Positions 55,840 to 64,000 of a stretch of DNA of 64,000 nt are shown piece by piece. The notes under the pieces were generated by a model. The model saw only the letters and a list, made by a program, of their open reading frames with translations, was not told the origin of the DNA and made no database searches. A program made the position numbers and the translations under genes. Position 1 is the stretch's first letter. Every line of letters starts with the position of its first letter. This DNA is from CAVRRZ01 sp963723745 (GTDB lineage: Bacteria > Actinomycetota > Actinomycetes > Mycobacteriales > Geodermatophilaceae). Location: positions 744,001 to 808,000 of the forward strand of contig CAVRRZ010000004.1 in the NCBI GenBank assembly GCA_963723745.1, read 5' to 3'.

Positions 55840-57290
55840 ATGTCCAAGGTGCTCACGTCCCTGCCCGCCGGCGAGCGGGTCGGCATCGCATTCTCCGGCG
55901 GCCTCGACACGTCGGTCGCCGTCGCGTGGATGCGCGACAAGGGCGCCGTCCCCTGCACCTACACCGCCAACCTCGGGCAGTACGACGAGCCGGACATCGA
56001 CTCGGTGCCGGGTCGGGCCGCGGCCTACGGCGCGGAGATCGCCCGTCTGGTCGACTGCCGCGCCGCCCTGGTCGAGGAGGGGCTGGCGGCGCTGACCTGC
56101 GGGGCGTTCCACATCCGCTCGGGCGGCCGCCCCTACTTCAACACCACCCCGCTGGGCCGCGCGGTCACCGGCACCCTGCTGGTGCGCGCCATGCTCGAGG
56201 ACGACGTCCAGATCTGGGGCGACGGGTCGACGTTCAAGGGCAACGACATCGAACGGTTCTACCGGTACGGCCTGCTGGCCAACCCGTCGCTGCGGATCTA
56301 CAAGCCGTGGCTGGACGCCGACTTCGTGCAGCGAGCTCGGCGGCCGCAAGGAGATGTCGGAGTGGCTGCTCGCCCACGACCTGCCCTACCGGGACAGCGC
56401 CGAGAAGGCGTACTCCACCGACGCGAACATCTGGGGCGCGACGCACGAGGCGAAGGCGCTCGAGCACCTGGACACCGGCCTGGAAATCGTCGAGCCCATC
56501 ATGGGGGTCCGGTTCTGGGACCCGGCGGTCGAGATCCCGGCCGAGGACGTGACGATCGGCTTCGAGCATGGGGCGGCCGGTCACGATCAACGGCAAGGAG
56601 TTCGACTCGGCCGTCGACCTCGTGCTCGAGGCCAACGCCATCGGCGGCCGCCACGGCCTGGGCATGTCCGACCAGATCGAGAACCGCATCATCGAGGCCA
56701 AGAGCCGGGGCATCTACGAGGCCCCGGGAATGGCCCTGCTGCACGCCGCGTACGAGCGGCTGGTCAACGCCATCCACAACGAGGACACGCTGGCGGCCTA
56801 CTACACCGAGGGACGGCGACTGGGTCGCCTGCTCTACGAGGGCCGCTGGCTCGACCCGCAGGCGCTCATGCTCCGGGAGTCGCTGCAGCGCTGGGTGGGC
56901 ACCGCGGTCACCGGTGAGGTGACCCTCCGGCTGCGGCGCGGCGAGGACTACTCCCTGCTCGACACCTCGGGGCCCGCGTTCAGCTACCACCCGGACAAGC
57001 TGTCGATGGAGCGCACCGAGGACTCCGCGTTCGGCCCGGTGGACCGCATCGGCCAGCTCACCATGCGCAACCTCGACATCGCCGACTCCCGCGCCAAGCT
57101 CGAGCAGTACGCGCAGCTGGGCATGGTCGGCAGCTCGCACCCGCGGCTGATCGGGGCGGCCCAGGCGGCCTCGACCGGCCTGATCGGTGCGATGCCCGCC
57201 GGTGGCGCCGAGGTCATCGCCTCCCGCGGCCGGGTGTCCGAGGACGAGGAGCTGCTCGACCGCGCCGCCATGGAGTTCGGCACCGACTGA
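55840..57290 (+). CDS. argG: Argininosuccinate synthase (long type), two frameshifts
   Basis: Joins citrulline and aspartate with ATP in arginine synthesis. Of the longer, E. coli-like type: VGIAFSGGLDTSVAVAWMRD (PP-loop), FNTTPLGRAVTGTLLVRAML, WGDGSTFKGNDIERFYRYGL and IGGRHGLGMSDQIENRIIEA. The frame shifts by one base near 56334 (before ELGGRKEMSEWL) and near 56573 (before RPVTINGKEFDS), and the conserved sequence resumes each time. ATG 55840 is the start. It is unlinked to other arg genes and preceded by a candidate ARG box. Confidence 0.93.
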
Positions 57291-57458
57291 GTCGGCCGGC
57301 TCGTCGGCCGTGGATCGCCGGCACGGCGCCGACCAGCGGGGTCGGTTCGGCTACGTCGTTGCGGTTGCCACCGCCCGGCGTCAGGACAAGACTCGTCGCA
57401 CCGGACATCAGCGTGCCGGTGAATCCCCGGCCGGTGTCCGGCTCGAAGGGGGATGAAG

Positions 57459-57845
57459 ATGCCCGAACCGGAAGCATGGGCCAGGTCGTTCACCGAGGCG
57501 ACCGACCAGGACGCCGAGATCGGGGCGCACGGCAAGCACTACTCCTGCTCCTTCCTCTGGGACATGGGGGACCGCAAGGTCCTCGTGGACATGCACAAGG
57601 GGAAGGTGGAACGGCTCAACCTCGATCCCCAGCCGCTCGACGCCTACGAGTTCGCGCTGCGGGCCCCGGCCGAGACCTGGCGCGGCATGGGTGAGAAGAC
57701 GCCGAAGCCGATGTACCACGGCATCTGGGCGGCGTCCTTCCGCAAGGGGATGAGCATGGAGGGTGACCTGCTCGTCCTCATGCAGAACCTGCGCTGCTTC
57801 ACGCGACAGATCGAGATCCTGCGCGACACCGGCGTGCCGGTCTGA
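57459..57845 (+). CDS. Small SCP2-like protein upstream of a hydrolase gene
   Basis: 128 residues starting MPEPEAWARSFTEATDQDAE, with HYSCSFLWDMGDRKVLVDMH and APAETWRGMGEKTPKPMYHG. The pattern of beta strands and the Trp/Met-rich pocket resemble the SCP2 sterol-carrier fold, but the match is weak and I cannot name the family. ATG 57459 has AAGGGGG six bases upstream, which favours it over ATG 57453. It ends 8 bp before the alpha/beta hydrolase, so the two are co-transcribed. Confidence 0.7.
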   Translation: MPEPEAWARSFTEATDQDAEIGAHGKHYSCSFLWDMGDRKVLVDMHKGKVERLNLDPQPLDAYEFALRAPAETWRGMGEKTPKPMYHGIWAASFRKGMSMEGDLLVLMQNLRCFTRQIEILRDTGVPV

Positions 57846-57853
57846 GGAGAGTC

Positions 57854-58726
57854 ATGACAACGAGCGCACGCATCTCACCGGTCACCGGTCACTACGTCAC
57901 CTTCGACGTCGACGACCCCGACCTCGGCGGCGAGTACAAGGTCTTCTACCTGGAGAACGGCCAGGGCCGACCCCTGGTGTGCCAGCACACCGCCGGCTGC
58001 CACAACCACCAGTACCGCGGCCTCCTCGAGGATCCCGGCATCACCAGCCGGTACCGGGTGATCGCCTACGACCTGCCCCGGCACGGCAAGTCCGATCCGC
58101 CGAACAACCGGGAATGGTGGAAGGAGGAGTACCGGCTGACCGCTGACTTCTTCACGAAGTTCATCGTGGCCTTCTGCGACGCCTTGGAACTTGACCGCCC
58201 GATCTTCACGGGCTCCTCGTTCGGCGGAAACGTCGCCCTGCAACTGGCCTGGCGATATCCCGAACGGTTCGCCGCAGTCATCCCGGTCGAGGCGGCCGCC
58301 TACTCGCCAGGATTCTTCCTGGACTGGTGGCAGCACCCGCACGCCAACGCGGCGCAGGTCTGCGCCAGCGGTACCTGGGACCTGATGGCGCCGCAGTCAC
58401 CGGACCAAGAGCGGTGGAAGACCTGGTTCTACTACTCGCAGGGCTCCGAGGCGTTCCGCGGCGACCTGTACTTCTACTCGGTCGACCACGACCTGCGGGA
58501 GCACCTGCGGGAGATCGACGGCGAGCGGTGCCCCGTGGTCATGATGACCGGCGACTACGACTACCTCACCACGCCGGAGATGACCAAGGAGACCGCCGAC
58601 CAGATCACGGGTGCGGAGTTCATCGAGATGAAAGGCATCGGCCACTTCCCGATGAGCGAGAACCCACCGATGTTCAACGAGTTCTTCGCTCAGGCCCTGG
58701 ACATCATCGAGAAGCGGATCAGCTGA
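57854..58726 (+). CDS. Alpha/beta hydrolase
   Basis: 290 residues, intact. Catalytic triad: nucleophile Ser in IFTGSSFGGNVALQLAW, acid Asp in VMMTGDYDYLTTPEM and His in MKGIGHFPMSENPP. The front part LVCQHTAGCHNHQYRG and YDLPRHGKSDPP is typical of C-C bond hydrolases and esterases. Together with the small upstream protein and the dehydrogenase downstream it suggests a catabolic unit that cleaves an ester or ring-fission product and oxidises the released aldehyde. That pathway is inferred. Confidence 0.85.
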   Translation: MTTSARISPVTGHYVTFDVDDPDLGGEYKVFYLENGQGRPLVCQHTAGCHNHQYRGLLEDPGITSRYRVIAYDLPRHGKSDPPNNREWWKEEYRLTADFFTKFIVAFCDALELDRPIFTGSSFGGNVALQLAWRYPERFAAVIPVEAAAYSPGFFLDWWQHPHANAAQVCASGTWDLMAPQSPDQERWKTWFYYSQGSEAFRGDLYFYSVDHDLREHLREIDGERCPVVMMTGDYDYLTTPEMTKETADQITGAEFIEMKGIGHFPMSENPPMFNEFFAQALDIIEKRIS

Positions 58727-58841
58727 CCGCCACCGGCGAGTGCGGCGCCGCCGACGCGGGGCGCCGCACCCGCTGACGGTGTCCCGCGCTGCTTCCGCGA
58801 CCGCGGCGCCACCCCGGCGCCCTGGAACTGAGGAGCGTCCC

Positions 58842-60254
58842 GTGGCCGTCGTGACCACCGTCAACCCCGCAACCGGCAAGCCGCTCGCGGAGTACCCCGC
58901 GCTGTCCGACGTCGAGGTGGACCTCGCCCTCGACCGGGCAGCCGCGGCGCAGGTCGGCTGGGCGGCGCTGCCGATCGGCGACCGGACCGCGGTGCTGCGG
59001 CGCGCGGCCGCGGCGCTGCGCGCCGATGTCGACCAGCTCGCGCTGCTGGTCACCCGAGAGATGGGCAAGCCCGTCGCCGAGGCCCGGGCCGAGGTGGAGA
59101 AGTGCGCCGTGGCGTGTGACTACTACGCCGAGCACGCCGGTGACTTCCTCGCCGACGAGCCGGTGGCCACCTCGGCCGACCGGAGCTGGATCGGCTACGA
59201 GCCGGTCGGCGTGGTCCTCGCGGTCATGCCGTGGAACTTTCCGCTGTGGCAGGTGTTCCGGTTCGCCGCCCCGGCGCTGATGGCCGGCAACGCCGCACTG
59301 CTCAAGCACTCCTCCAACACCACCGGCTGCGCGCTGGCGGTGCAGCGGGTCCTGACCGACGCCGGCGCGCCGGAGGGCCTGTTCACCGCGCTGGTCGTGG
59401 CCGACCCGGACGTCCCGGCGGTCACCCGGCGGCTGATCGAGGACCCCCGCATCGGCGCGGTCACCATCACGGGCAGCGAGCGGGCCGGGCGGGCAGTCGG
59501 CTCGGCGGCCGGCGACGCCATCAAGAAGTCGGTGCTCGAGCTGGGCGGGTCCGACCCGTTCGTCGTCCTGGCTGATGCCGACCTGCCGCGCGTCGCGGCC
59601 ATGGCCGCGCGGGGCCGCTATCTCAACGCCGGGCAGAGCTGCATCTCGCCGAAGCGGATCGTCGTCGACGCCTCCGTCGTCGCGACGTTCACCCGTCTGC
59701 TCGTCGCCGAGGTCGAGGCGCTGACCGTGGGTGACCCCGAGGCGCCCGGCACCGACGTCGGACCCATGGCGCGGGCGGACCTGCTCGAGGGGGTCCACCG
59801 TCAGGTCGAGGCGTCCGTGGCCGGCGGTGCCCGGCTGCTGACCGGTGGCCGCCGGTTGGAGGGCCCGGGCAACTTCTACGCGCCGACCGTGCTGGCCGAC
59901 GTCGCGCCCGGTCAGGCCGCCTACGACGAGGAGGTCTTCGGCCCGGTGGCCGCGGTCATCGTCGCGGACGGCGACGACGAGGCCGTCCGGATCGCCAACG
60001 ACACCCGCTACGGCCTCGGCGCGAGCGTGTGGACGGCCGACCCCGAGCGCGGGGTCTCCGCCGCGCGGCGGATCCGCTCGGGCGTCGTGTTCGTCAACGC
60101 CGTCGTCGCCTCCGACGTCCGGACGCCCTTCGGCGGCACCCGCGCCAGCGGCTACGGCCGGGAACTGGCCGCCGTCGGTATCCGGGAATTCGTCAACGTC
60201 CGCACCTGGTGGGTGCTGGACGAGCCGGCCGACTCCGCGCCGCTCTCCGAGTAG
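58842..60254 (+). CDS. Aldehyde dehydrogenase, succinate-semialdehyde type
   Basis: 470 residues, NAD(P)-dependent. Motifs: VVLAVMPWNFPLWQVFRFAA, GAVTITGSERAGRAVGSAAG (cofactor), VLELGGSDPFVVLADADL with the general-base Glu, and the nucleophile Cys in LNAGQSCISPKRIVVD. It ends with ASGYGRELAAVGIREFVNVR. The SCISPKR context resembles succinate-semialdehyde dehydrogenases. GTG 58842 follows AGGAG. The ISL3 element lies 33 bp past its stop. Confidence 0.88.
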   Translation: MAVVTTVNPATGKPLAEYPALSDVEVDLALDRAAAAQVGWAALPIGDRTAVLRRAAAALRADVDQLALLVTREMGKPVAEARAEVEKCAVACDYYAEHAGDFLADEPVATSADRSWIGYEPVGVVLAVMPWNFPLWQVFRFAAPALMAGNAALLKHSSNTTGCALAVQRVLTDAGAPEGLFTALVVADPDVPAVTRRLIEDPRIGAVTITGSERAGRAVGSAAGDAIKKSVLELGGSDPFVVLADADLPRVAAMAARGRYLNAGQSCISPKRIVVDASVVATFTRLLVAEVEALTVGDPEAPGTDVGPMARADLLEGVHRQVEASVAGGARLLTGGRRLEGPGNFYAPTVLADVAPGQAAYDEEVFGPVAAVIVADGDDEAVRIANDTRYGLGASVWTADPERGVSAARRIRSGVVFVNAVVASDVRTPFGGTRASGYGRELAAVGIREFVNVRTWWVLDEPADSAPLSE

Positions 60255-60286
60255 CCGACCCCGGAGCGACCGCGGCCTCGATGAGC

Positions 60287-61781
60287 CACAAACCGGCTCT
60301 TCTTACTTGAGGTGGGGGCTGGTCAGCCCGCCGGCGATGAGCAGCATGCGTAGGCGGTAGTTGTCGCGGTTGCGGAAGCCGCGGGCGATGCGACGGTGGA
60401 GCTCGATGAGGCCGTTGACGGCTTCGGTGCCGCCGTTGCTGGCGCGGCCGGTGTCGAAGTAGGCCAGGAACGCCTCGCGCCACTGCTTCAGCGTCCGGCC
60501 GAGGCGGGCGATCTCGGGGACTGGGCAGCTGGGGAAGGAGTCGATGACCTTCTCGGCGATCTGTCGGCCCTCGGCGGTGTGCTCGTGCCGGTAGGCCGAG
60601 CGCAGCTGCTGCGCGCACGACCAGGCCAGCCAGACCGCCAAGTGTCGGTCGTCGGCGTCGAACGCGGCGTGCAGTCGTTCCCACTGCCGGTCGGTGAGGT
60701 TCTCCGCGCCGGCTCGCAGGGTGTTCCGGATGCCGTAGAGCGGGTCGTTCTTGCGGCCGCGGTGGCCGTGGATCTCCTGCTGGATGCGGCGCCGGCAGCG
60801 GTCCACGGCGTCGGTGCCGAGCTTGACGACATGAAACGCGTCCAGCACTGCGGTGGCGTCCTCGAGCTGGTCGTCGATGGCGTTCCTGTAGCCGTGGAAC
60901 GGATCCAGCGTGGCTACCTGCACCCGGGCCCGGAACGCGTCGCCGCGTGCGGTCAGCCAGTCGGCGTAGACCTTGCCCGACCGCCCGGGTACCAGGTCAA
61001 GCAACCGGGCGCGGACCCGTCCGTGCTGGTCACGGGTCAGATCGACCATGCCGGTCAGCTCCTTGGGGCCGCGACCACCGTCCTCGACCGGCTTGGTCGA
61101 GACGTGGTGCCAGATGTGCTCGTCCACGCCCAAGGCGGTGACGTCGGCGAAGCGCGCCTCATCGGCGGCCATCTCCTCCAGCAGCGGCTTGACCGTCCGC
61201 CACACGGTGCGCCAGGTCGTGCCCAGCTGCCGGGCGATCCCGGCGACCGAGGCGTGCTCGCGGCGCAGCTGACCGACCGCCCACCAGGCTGCCCGGGTGG
61301 TGAGCAGCGCCCGTGGCCGGGCGAGGTCGGCGTGCTGCTCGGTGAACGCCTTGCCGGTGCACTCGTCCTCGGCGCAGCGCCAGGTCCGCTTGCGCCACAC
61401 CAGCTCGACCGGGCGCCCGAAGCAGGGCACGTCGATCAGGACGACGTCGCGGCGACCGTGGCTGCCGACCAGGACGCCACAGGCCAGGCAGCCCATCGGC
61501 TCCGGTGCCGACTCGACCACCACCTGCACCCGGCCGGGCTGCTCGGCGACCTCGATGACGTGGAACCCGTCCAGGCCGACGAGCAGATCACAGCGGTCGC
61601 AGTAGGCGGAAACAGGACGTGAGCGCGCGCGAGCGCACGCCGTAGGCTCGGACACCGTCGAGGCCTTCCGGAACGGGTTGCTTGGTCGCTCCCGATCTTG
61701 GAAGGTCTCGACCCCTTCCCGGCCTCAGCTCACCCGCGCGAGTTCCTCACACCCACCTCAGGTACGAAGAGCCCACAAACC
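60287..61781. mobile_element. Intact ISL3-type insertion sequence with 8-bp target duplication
   Basis: The element runs 60295-61773 (1,479 bp). Its ends are 22-bp inverted repeats (GGCTCTTCTTACTTGAGG at the left, GGCTCTTCGTACCTGAGG at the right read inward) with two mismatches. The flanks 60287-60294 and 61774-61781 are identical, CACAAACC, an 8-bp target duplication as expected for ISL3. One transposase fills it. It landed in the gap between the aldehyde dehydrogenase and DUF1801 genes without breaking either. Confidence 0.92.
60303..61655 (-). CDS. ISL3-family transposase
   Basis: 450 residues, uninterrupted. The N-terminal zinc-binding part has CDRCD, CLACG and WRCAEDECTGKAF. A helix-turn-helix follows (SVAGIARQLGTTWRTVWRTV). 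The DDE catalytic region includes ALGVDEHIWHH, VATLDPFHGYRNAIDD and RASNGGTEAVNGLIE. It stops 9 bp inside the left terminal repeat. The start is GTG 61655, though the first 20 Arg/Ala-rich residues may be extra. It should be able to move the element. Confidence 0.93.
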   Translation of the reverse strand: MSEPTACARARSRPVSAYCDRCDLLVGLDGFHVIEVAEQPGRVQVVVESAPEPMGCLACGVLVGSHGRRDVVLIDVPCFGRPVELVWRKRTWRCAEDECTGKAFTEQHADLARPRALLTTRAAWWAVGQLRREHASVAGIARQLGTTWRTVWRTVKPLLEEMAADEARFADVTALGVDEHIWHHVSTKPVEDGGRGPKELTGMVDLTRDQHGRVRARLLDLVPGRSGKVYADWLTARGDAFRARVQVATLDPFHGYRNAIDDQLEDATAVLDAFHVVKLGTDAVDRCRRRIQQEIHGHRGRKNDPLYGIRNTLRAGAENLTDRQWERLHAAFDADDRHLAVWLAWSCAQQLRSAYRHEHTAEGRQIAEKVIDSFPSCPVPEIARLGRTLKQWREAFLAYFDTGRASNGGTEAVNGLIELHRRIARGFRNRDNYRLRMLLIAGGLTSPHLK

Positions 61782-61954
61782 GCTGGCCTGCTGGGCCTTG
61801 GGGTAGGGCTTGGGACCGATGATCATCGTTCCAGCGGCACCTCTCGGCACCACAGATCAGATGTCACCCACTCGTGCAGCAGTCCCGTCTCATACCTTCC
61901 GAAGTGGAACTCCACCGCGTTCCGGTGCGGAAAGGCATCAGCATCGCGAGTCGC

Positions 61955-62308
61955 TCAGGAAACCACGGCCCTGACGATGTCGGCGATTCGCTGCTCTGTC
62001 GCTTCGTCCACGGTCTCGAAGTACCAGGCCGCCGGCATCAGGGCGCCATCCACGCCGCCAGCAGGTCGGAAATCGGCCTTCTCGGTGATTGCGAGGTTCA
62101 GGCGATCGTCGCTGCGCAGCGTCACCAGGGCCGGAGTGCTCGCCGAGAGCGAGTATGCCGGCATCCCGTACCAGATCCGCGGCTTCAAGGCGGGAGCGGC
62201 GGTCATGATGATGTCGTGCACCCGCTGCATGATCGACCGCCGCGGCTCGTCCATCTTCGCGATCTTGCCGATCACCTCAGCGAGGTTCTTCTCGTCCTTT
62301 GACGACAT
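61955..62308 (-). CDS. DUF1801 protein
   Basis: 117 residues: DEPRRSIMQRVHDIIMTAAP, RIWYGMPAYSLSASTPALVT and LRSDDRLNLAITEKADFRPA match DUF1801 (YdhG-like) proteins, a small cytoplasmic family of unknown function sometimes compared with frataxin. Met at 62308 is used because MSSKDEKNLAEVIGKIAKMD is the usual start; 22 upstream codons are open but unlikely. The ISL3 element lies 170 bp from its 3' end. Confidence 0.85.
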   Translation of the reverse strand: MSSKDEKNLAEVIGKIAKMDEPRRSIMQRVHDIIMTAAPALKPRIWYGMPAYSLSASTPALVTLRSDDRLNLAITEKADFRPAGGVDGALMPAAWYFETVDEATEQRIADIVRAVVS

Positions 62309-62420
62309 GGCTTGTCCTCTCGTCGGCCGACGCCGAGCATCGTCAACTGAAGTCGGCGCATCGGTGCGCCGCACCCCAACCGGACGTGTCCCGAACTGGT
62401 CAGGCCTCTCCGAGAAGATT

Positions 62421-62464
62421 CAGGTGATCGTCACCTGGAAGTGCTGTCGGTGGCGCGAGCCACC
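62421..62464 (-). terminator. Two short hairpins after ychF
   Basis: CAGGTGATCGTCACCTG (62421-62437) and GGTGGC-GCGA-GCCACC (62449-62464) are short perfect hairpins 75 to 120 bp past the ychF stop on the minus strand. Together they may end its transcript; each alone is weak. Confidence 0.4.
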
Positions 62465-62539
62465 GTTGCTCAGCATAGCCGCCGACGTCGGCGACCCCGC
62501 CCGTCTCCAGTGCTCGATCCGTCGCCGGACCGGATCCGA

Positions 62540-63613
62540 CTACACGTTGAAGCGGAACTCCACGACGTCGCCGTCCTGCATGACGTAGTCCTTGCCCTCG
62601 ATGCGCACCCAGCCCTTGGCCTTGGCCTCGGTCATGGAGCCGGCCTCGACGAGCTGGTCGAACGACACGATCTCGGCCTTGATGAAGCCTCGCTGGAAGT
62701 CGGTGTGGATCACGCCGGCGGCCTGTGGGGCGGTCGCGCCGACCGGGATGGTCCAGGCCCGCGACTCCTTCGGACCCGCGGTCAGGTAGGTCTGCAGGCC
62801 GAGGGTGGCGAAGCCGACGCGGGCGAGCTGGTGCAGACCTGGCTCGTCCTGGCCGATGCCCTCGAGCAGCTCGGCGGCCTCGTCGGCGGGGAGCTCGGCG
62901 AGCTCGGCCTCGATCTTGGCGTCCATCAGGATCGCCTCGGCCGGGGCGACGAGCGCGCGCAGCGACGCGATGAGCTCGTCGTTGGCCAACTCCTCCTCGT
63001 CGACGTTGAAGACGTAGAGGAACGGCTTGGTGGTCATCAGCCCGAGCTCGCGCAGCGGCGCGGGGTCGATGCCGGCCGCGAACAGGGTCCTGCCCTCGTT
63101 CAGCACCTGCTGCGCCTCGACGGCGGCCTTGTGCAGGGCGGCGCGCTCCTTGTCCTTGCGCATCTCCTTCTCCAGCCGCGGGATCGCCTTCTCCAGCGTC
63201 TGCAGGTCGGCCAGGAGGAGCTCGGTGTTGATCGTCTCGATGTCGTCGGCCGGGCTGACCTTGCCGTCGACGTGCACGACGTCGGGGTCGGTGAACACCC
63301 GGATGACCTGGCAGATGGCATCGCTCTCGCGGATGTTGGCGAGGAACTTGTTGCCCAGCCCCGCGCCCTCGCTGGCGCCGCGCACGATGCCGGCGATGTC
63401 CACGAACGACACCGTCGCGGGGATGATCTTCTGGCTGCCGAAGATCTCGGCGAGCCTGCCGAGCCGCTCGTCGGGCACCCCCACCACGCCGACGTTGGGC
63501 TCGATCGTCGCGAACGGGTAGTTCGCGGCCAGCACGTCGTTCTTGGTCAGGGCGTTGAAGAGGGTCGACTTGCCGACGTTGGGCAGGCCGACGATCCCGA
63601 TGGTGAGACTCAC
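62540..63613 (-). CDS. ychF: Redox-regulated ATPase of the Obg family
   Basis: 357 residues, the YchF/OLA1 length. It starts VSLTIGIVGLPNVGKSTLFN (P-loop), with SFVDIAGIVRGASEGAGLGN (switch region) and the altered NxxE-type specificity region LYVFNVDEEELAND that makes this family prefer ATP. The C-terminal TGS-like domain ends GWVRIEGKDYVMQDGDVVEF. Ribosome-associated and linked to oxidative stress. GTG 63613 matches the family start. Intact. Confidence 0.95.
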   Translation of the reverse strand: MSLTIGIVGLPNVGKSTLFNALTKNDVLAANYPFATIEPNVGVVGVPDERLGRLAEIFGSQKIIPATVSFVDIAGIVRGASEGAGLGNKFLANIRESDAICQVIRVFTDPDVVHVDGKVSPADDIETINTELLLADLQTLEKAIPRLEKEMRKDKERAALHKAAVEAQQVLNEGRTLFAAGIDPAPLRELGLMTTKPFLYVFNVDEEELANDELIASLRALVAPAEAILMDAKIEAELAELPADEAAELLEGIGQDEPGLHQLARVGFATLGLQTYLTAGPKESRAWTIPVGATAPQAAGVIHTDFQRGFIKAEIVSFDQLVEAGSMTEAKAKGWVRIEGKDYVMQDGDVVEFRFNV

Positions 63614-63777
63614 GGGAGTCGAGCGTACGTGGGCGCGCAGTGCTCGCTCTGCGCCCGCGTCGCACGCGCTGTAGGGCGAGCGATGCGGCAGAAGAGCGTG
63701 CGATGCGCGGGGACGACGAAAGTCCCTGGGGCCGGCCCGGGTCTCCGTGACAGAGTCCGCCCGAGGGAGGGACGGCC

Positions 63778-64000
63778 ATGACCGATGCGGCGCCCCGCCC
63801 GCCCCGGGTGCCACCACGCTGGTTCGTGCGCGCGGCCTGGCGGGTGCACCGCGCGCTCCACCGGCTCAGTGGCGGGCGCCTCCTGTGGACCCCGGCGAAC
63901 AGGCGCGGCTGGGGGGCGCTGCACCTCACGACGGTCGGCCGGAAGTCGGGACGGGAGCGCACCGTGATCGTCGGCTACCTCGAGGACGGCCCGGACCTCG
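63778..64000 (+). CDS. Nitroreductase/deazaflavin (F420)-dependent family protein, 3' end outside window
   Basis: The first 74 residues are present: WFVRAAWRVHRALHRLSGGR then GALHLTTVGRKSGRERTVIV, the opening of the Ddn-type nitroreductase/F420H2-dependent family, where Gly-Arg-Lys-Ser-Gly is diagnostic. Members reduce quinones, nitro groups or other acceptors. GGGAGG precedes ATG 63778. It is divergent from ychF across 164 bp. The rest of the gene continues beyond the window. Confidence 0.85.
   Translation, partial: MTDAAPRPPRVPPRWFVRAAWRVHRALHRLSGGRLLWTPANRRGWGALHLTTVGRKSGRERTVIVGYLEDGPDL

Overview
The window is about 73% GC by eye, with GTG/TTG starts, ATGA/GTGA stop-start overlaps, mycothiol biosynthesis (mshB), a DUF3117 protein, a 7Fe ferredoxin (fdxA) and a siroheme sulfite reductase. 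This is an actinobacterial chromosome. Gene content and protein style suggest the Geodermatophilaceae (Blastococcus, Geodermatophilus, Modestobacter); that is an inference, with no rRNA in the window to confirm it. No tRNA, rRNA or CRISPR array was recognised.

Layout. 1-2949: end of a carotenoid (phytoene desaturase-type) oxidoreductase and a DHA2 exporter. 2993-7159 (minus): a broken methyltransferase, a conserved hypothetical, pepA, DUF3117. 7283-17214: a core lysine/cell-wall block (tag, EamA, SRPBCC, DivIVA-domain, LOG, dapE, dapD, dapC, fdxA, GNAT, mshB) that resembles, from memory, the M. tuberculosis Rv1170-Rv1211 neighbourhood. 17266-23160: an oppABCDF peptide ABC operon on the minus strand with a hairpin after oppA. 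23470-25648: a repeat-rich patch around a DUF559-type protein and an SRPBCC-NUDIX protein. 25679-29866: sulfur assimilation (Rrf2 regulator, cysC, a Cys-containing leader peptide, sirA, a zinc-ribbon protein, cysH) and a pterin dehydratase. 29923-34575: DUF3037/HipA-like pair and two tandem ABC-2 modules. 34836-43004: M1 peptidase, BtrH-type protein, catalase, cupin/VOC with TetR regulator, and a molybdopterin oxidoreductase with its flavin partner. 43098-46592: sdhCAB. 46695-55786: DUF1028, a GGDEF-EAL protein, stress proteins, Ktr potassium uptake, a TasA-like secreted protein, PspC. 55840-64000: argG with a candidate ARG box, an SCP2-like/hydrolase/aldehyde dehydrogenase trio, an intact ISL3-type insertion sequence with an 8-bp target duplication, DUF1801, ychF and a partial F420-type reductase.

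Two things dominate interpretation. First, many core genes (dapE, dapD, opp, cysC, sirA, cysH, sdhCAB, argG) carry single-base frameshifts after which the conserved protein resumes in another frame. They come in patches, while 29.6-43.0 kb and 46.6-55.3 kb are almost clean, so they look mostly like consensus errors. They are annotated as full-length genes with the shifts noted. The methyltransferase at 2993-3869 is different, because it also carries an 11-bp tandem duplication.

Second, the intergenic DNA is rich in structured repeats. A family built on GGCC(A/G)TTTGT(C/G)CAC appears as a solo copy, as an alternating 32/64-bp array, and as a large palindrome that contains the stop codons of two convergent genes. 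Other long perfect inverted repeats sit at gene ends, and 23-bp iterons precede the Rrf2 regulator. These repeats are the least explained signal in the window.
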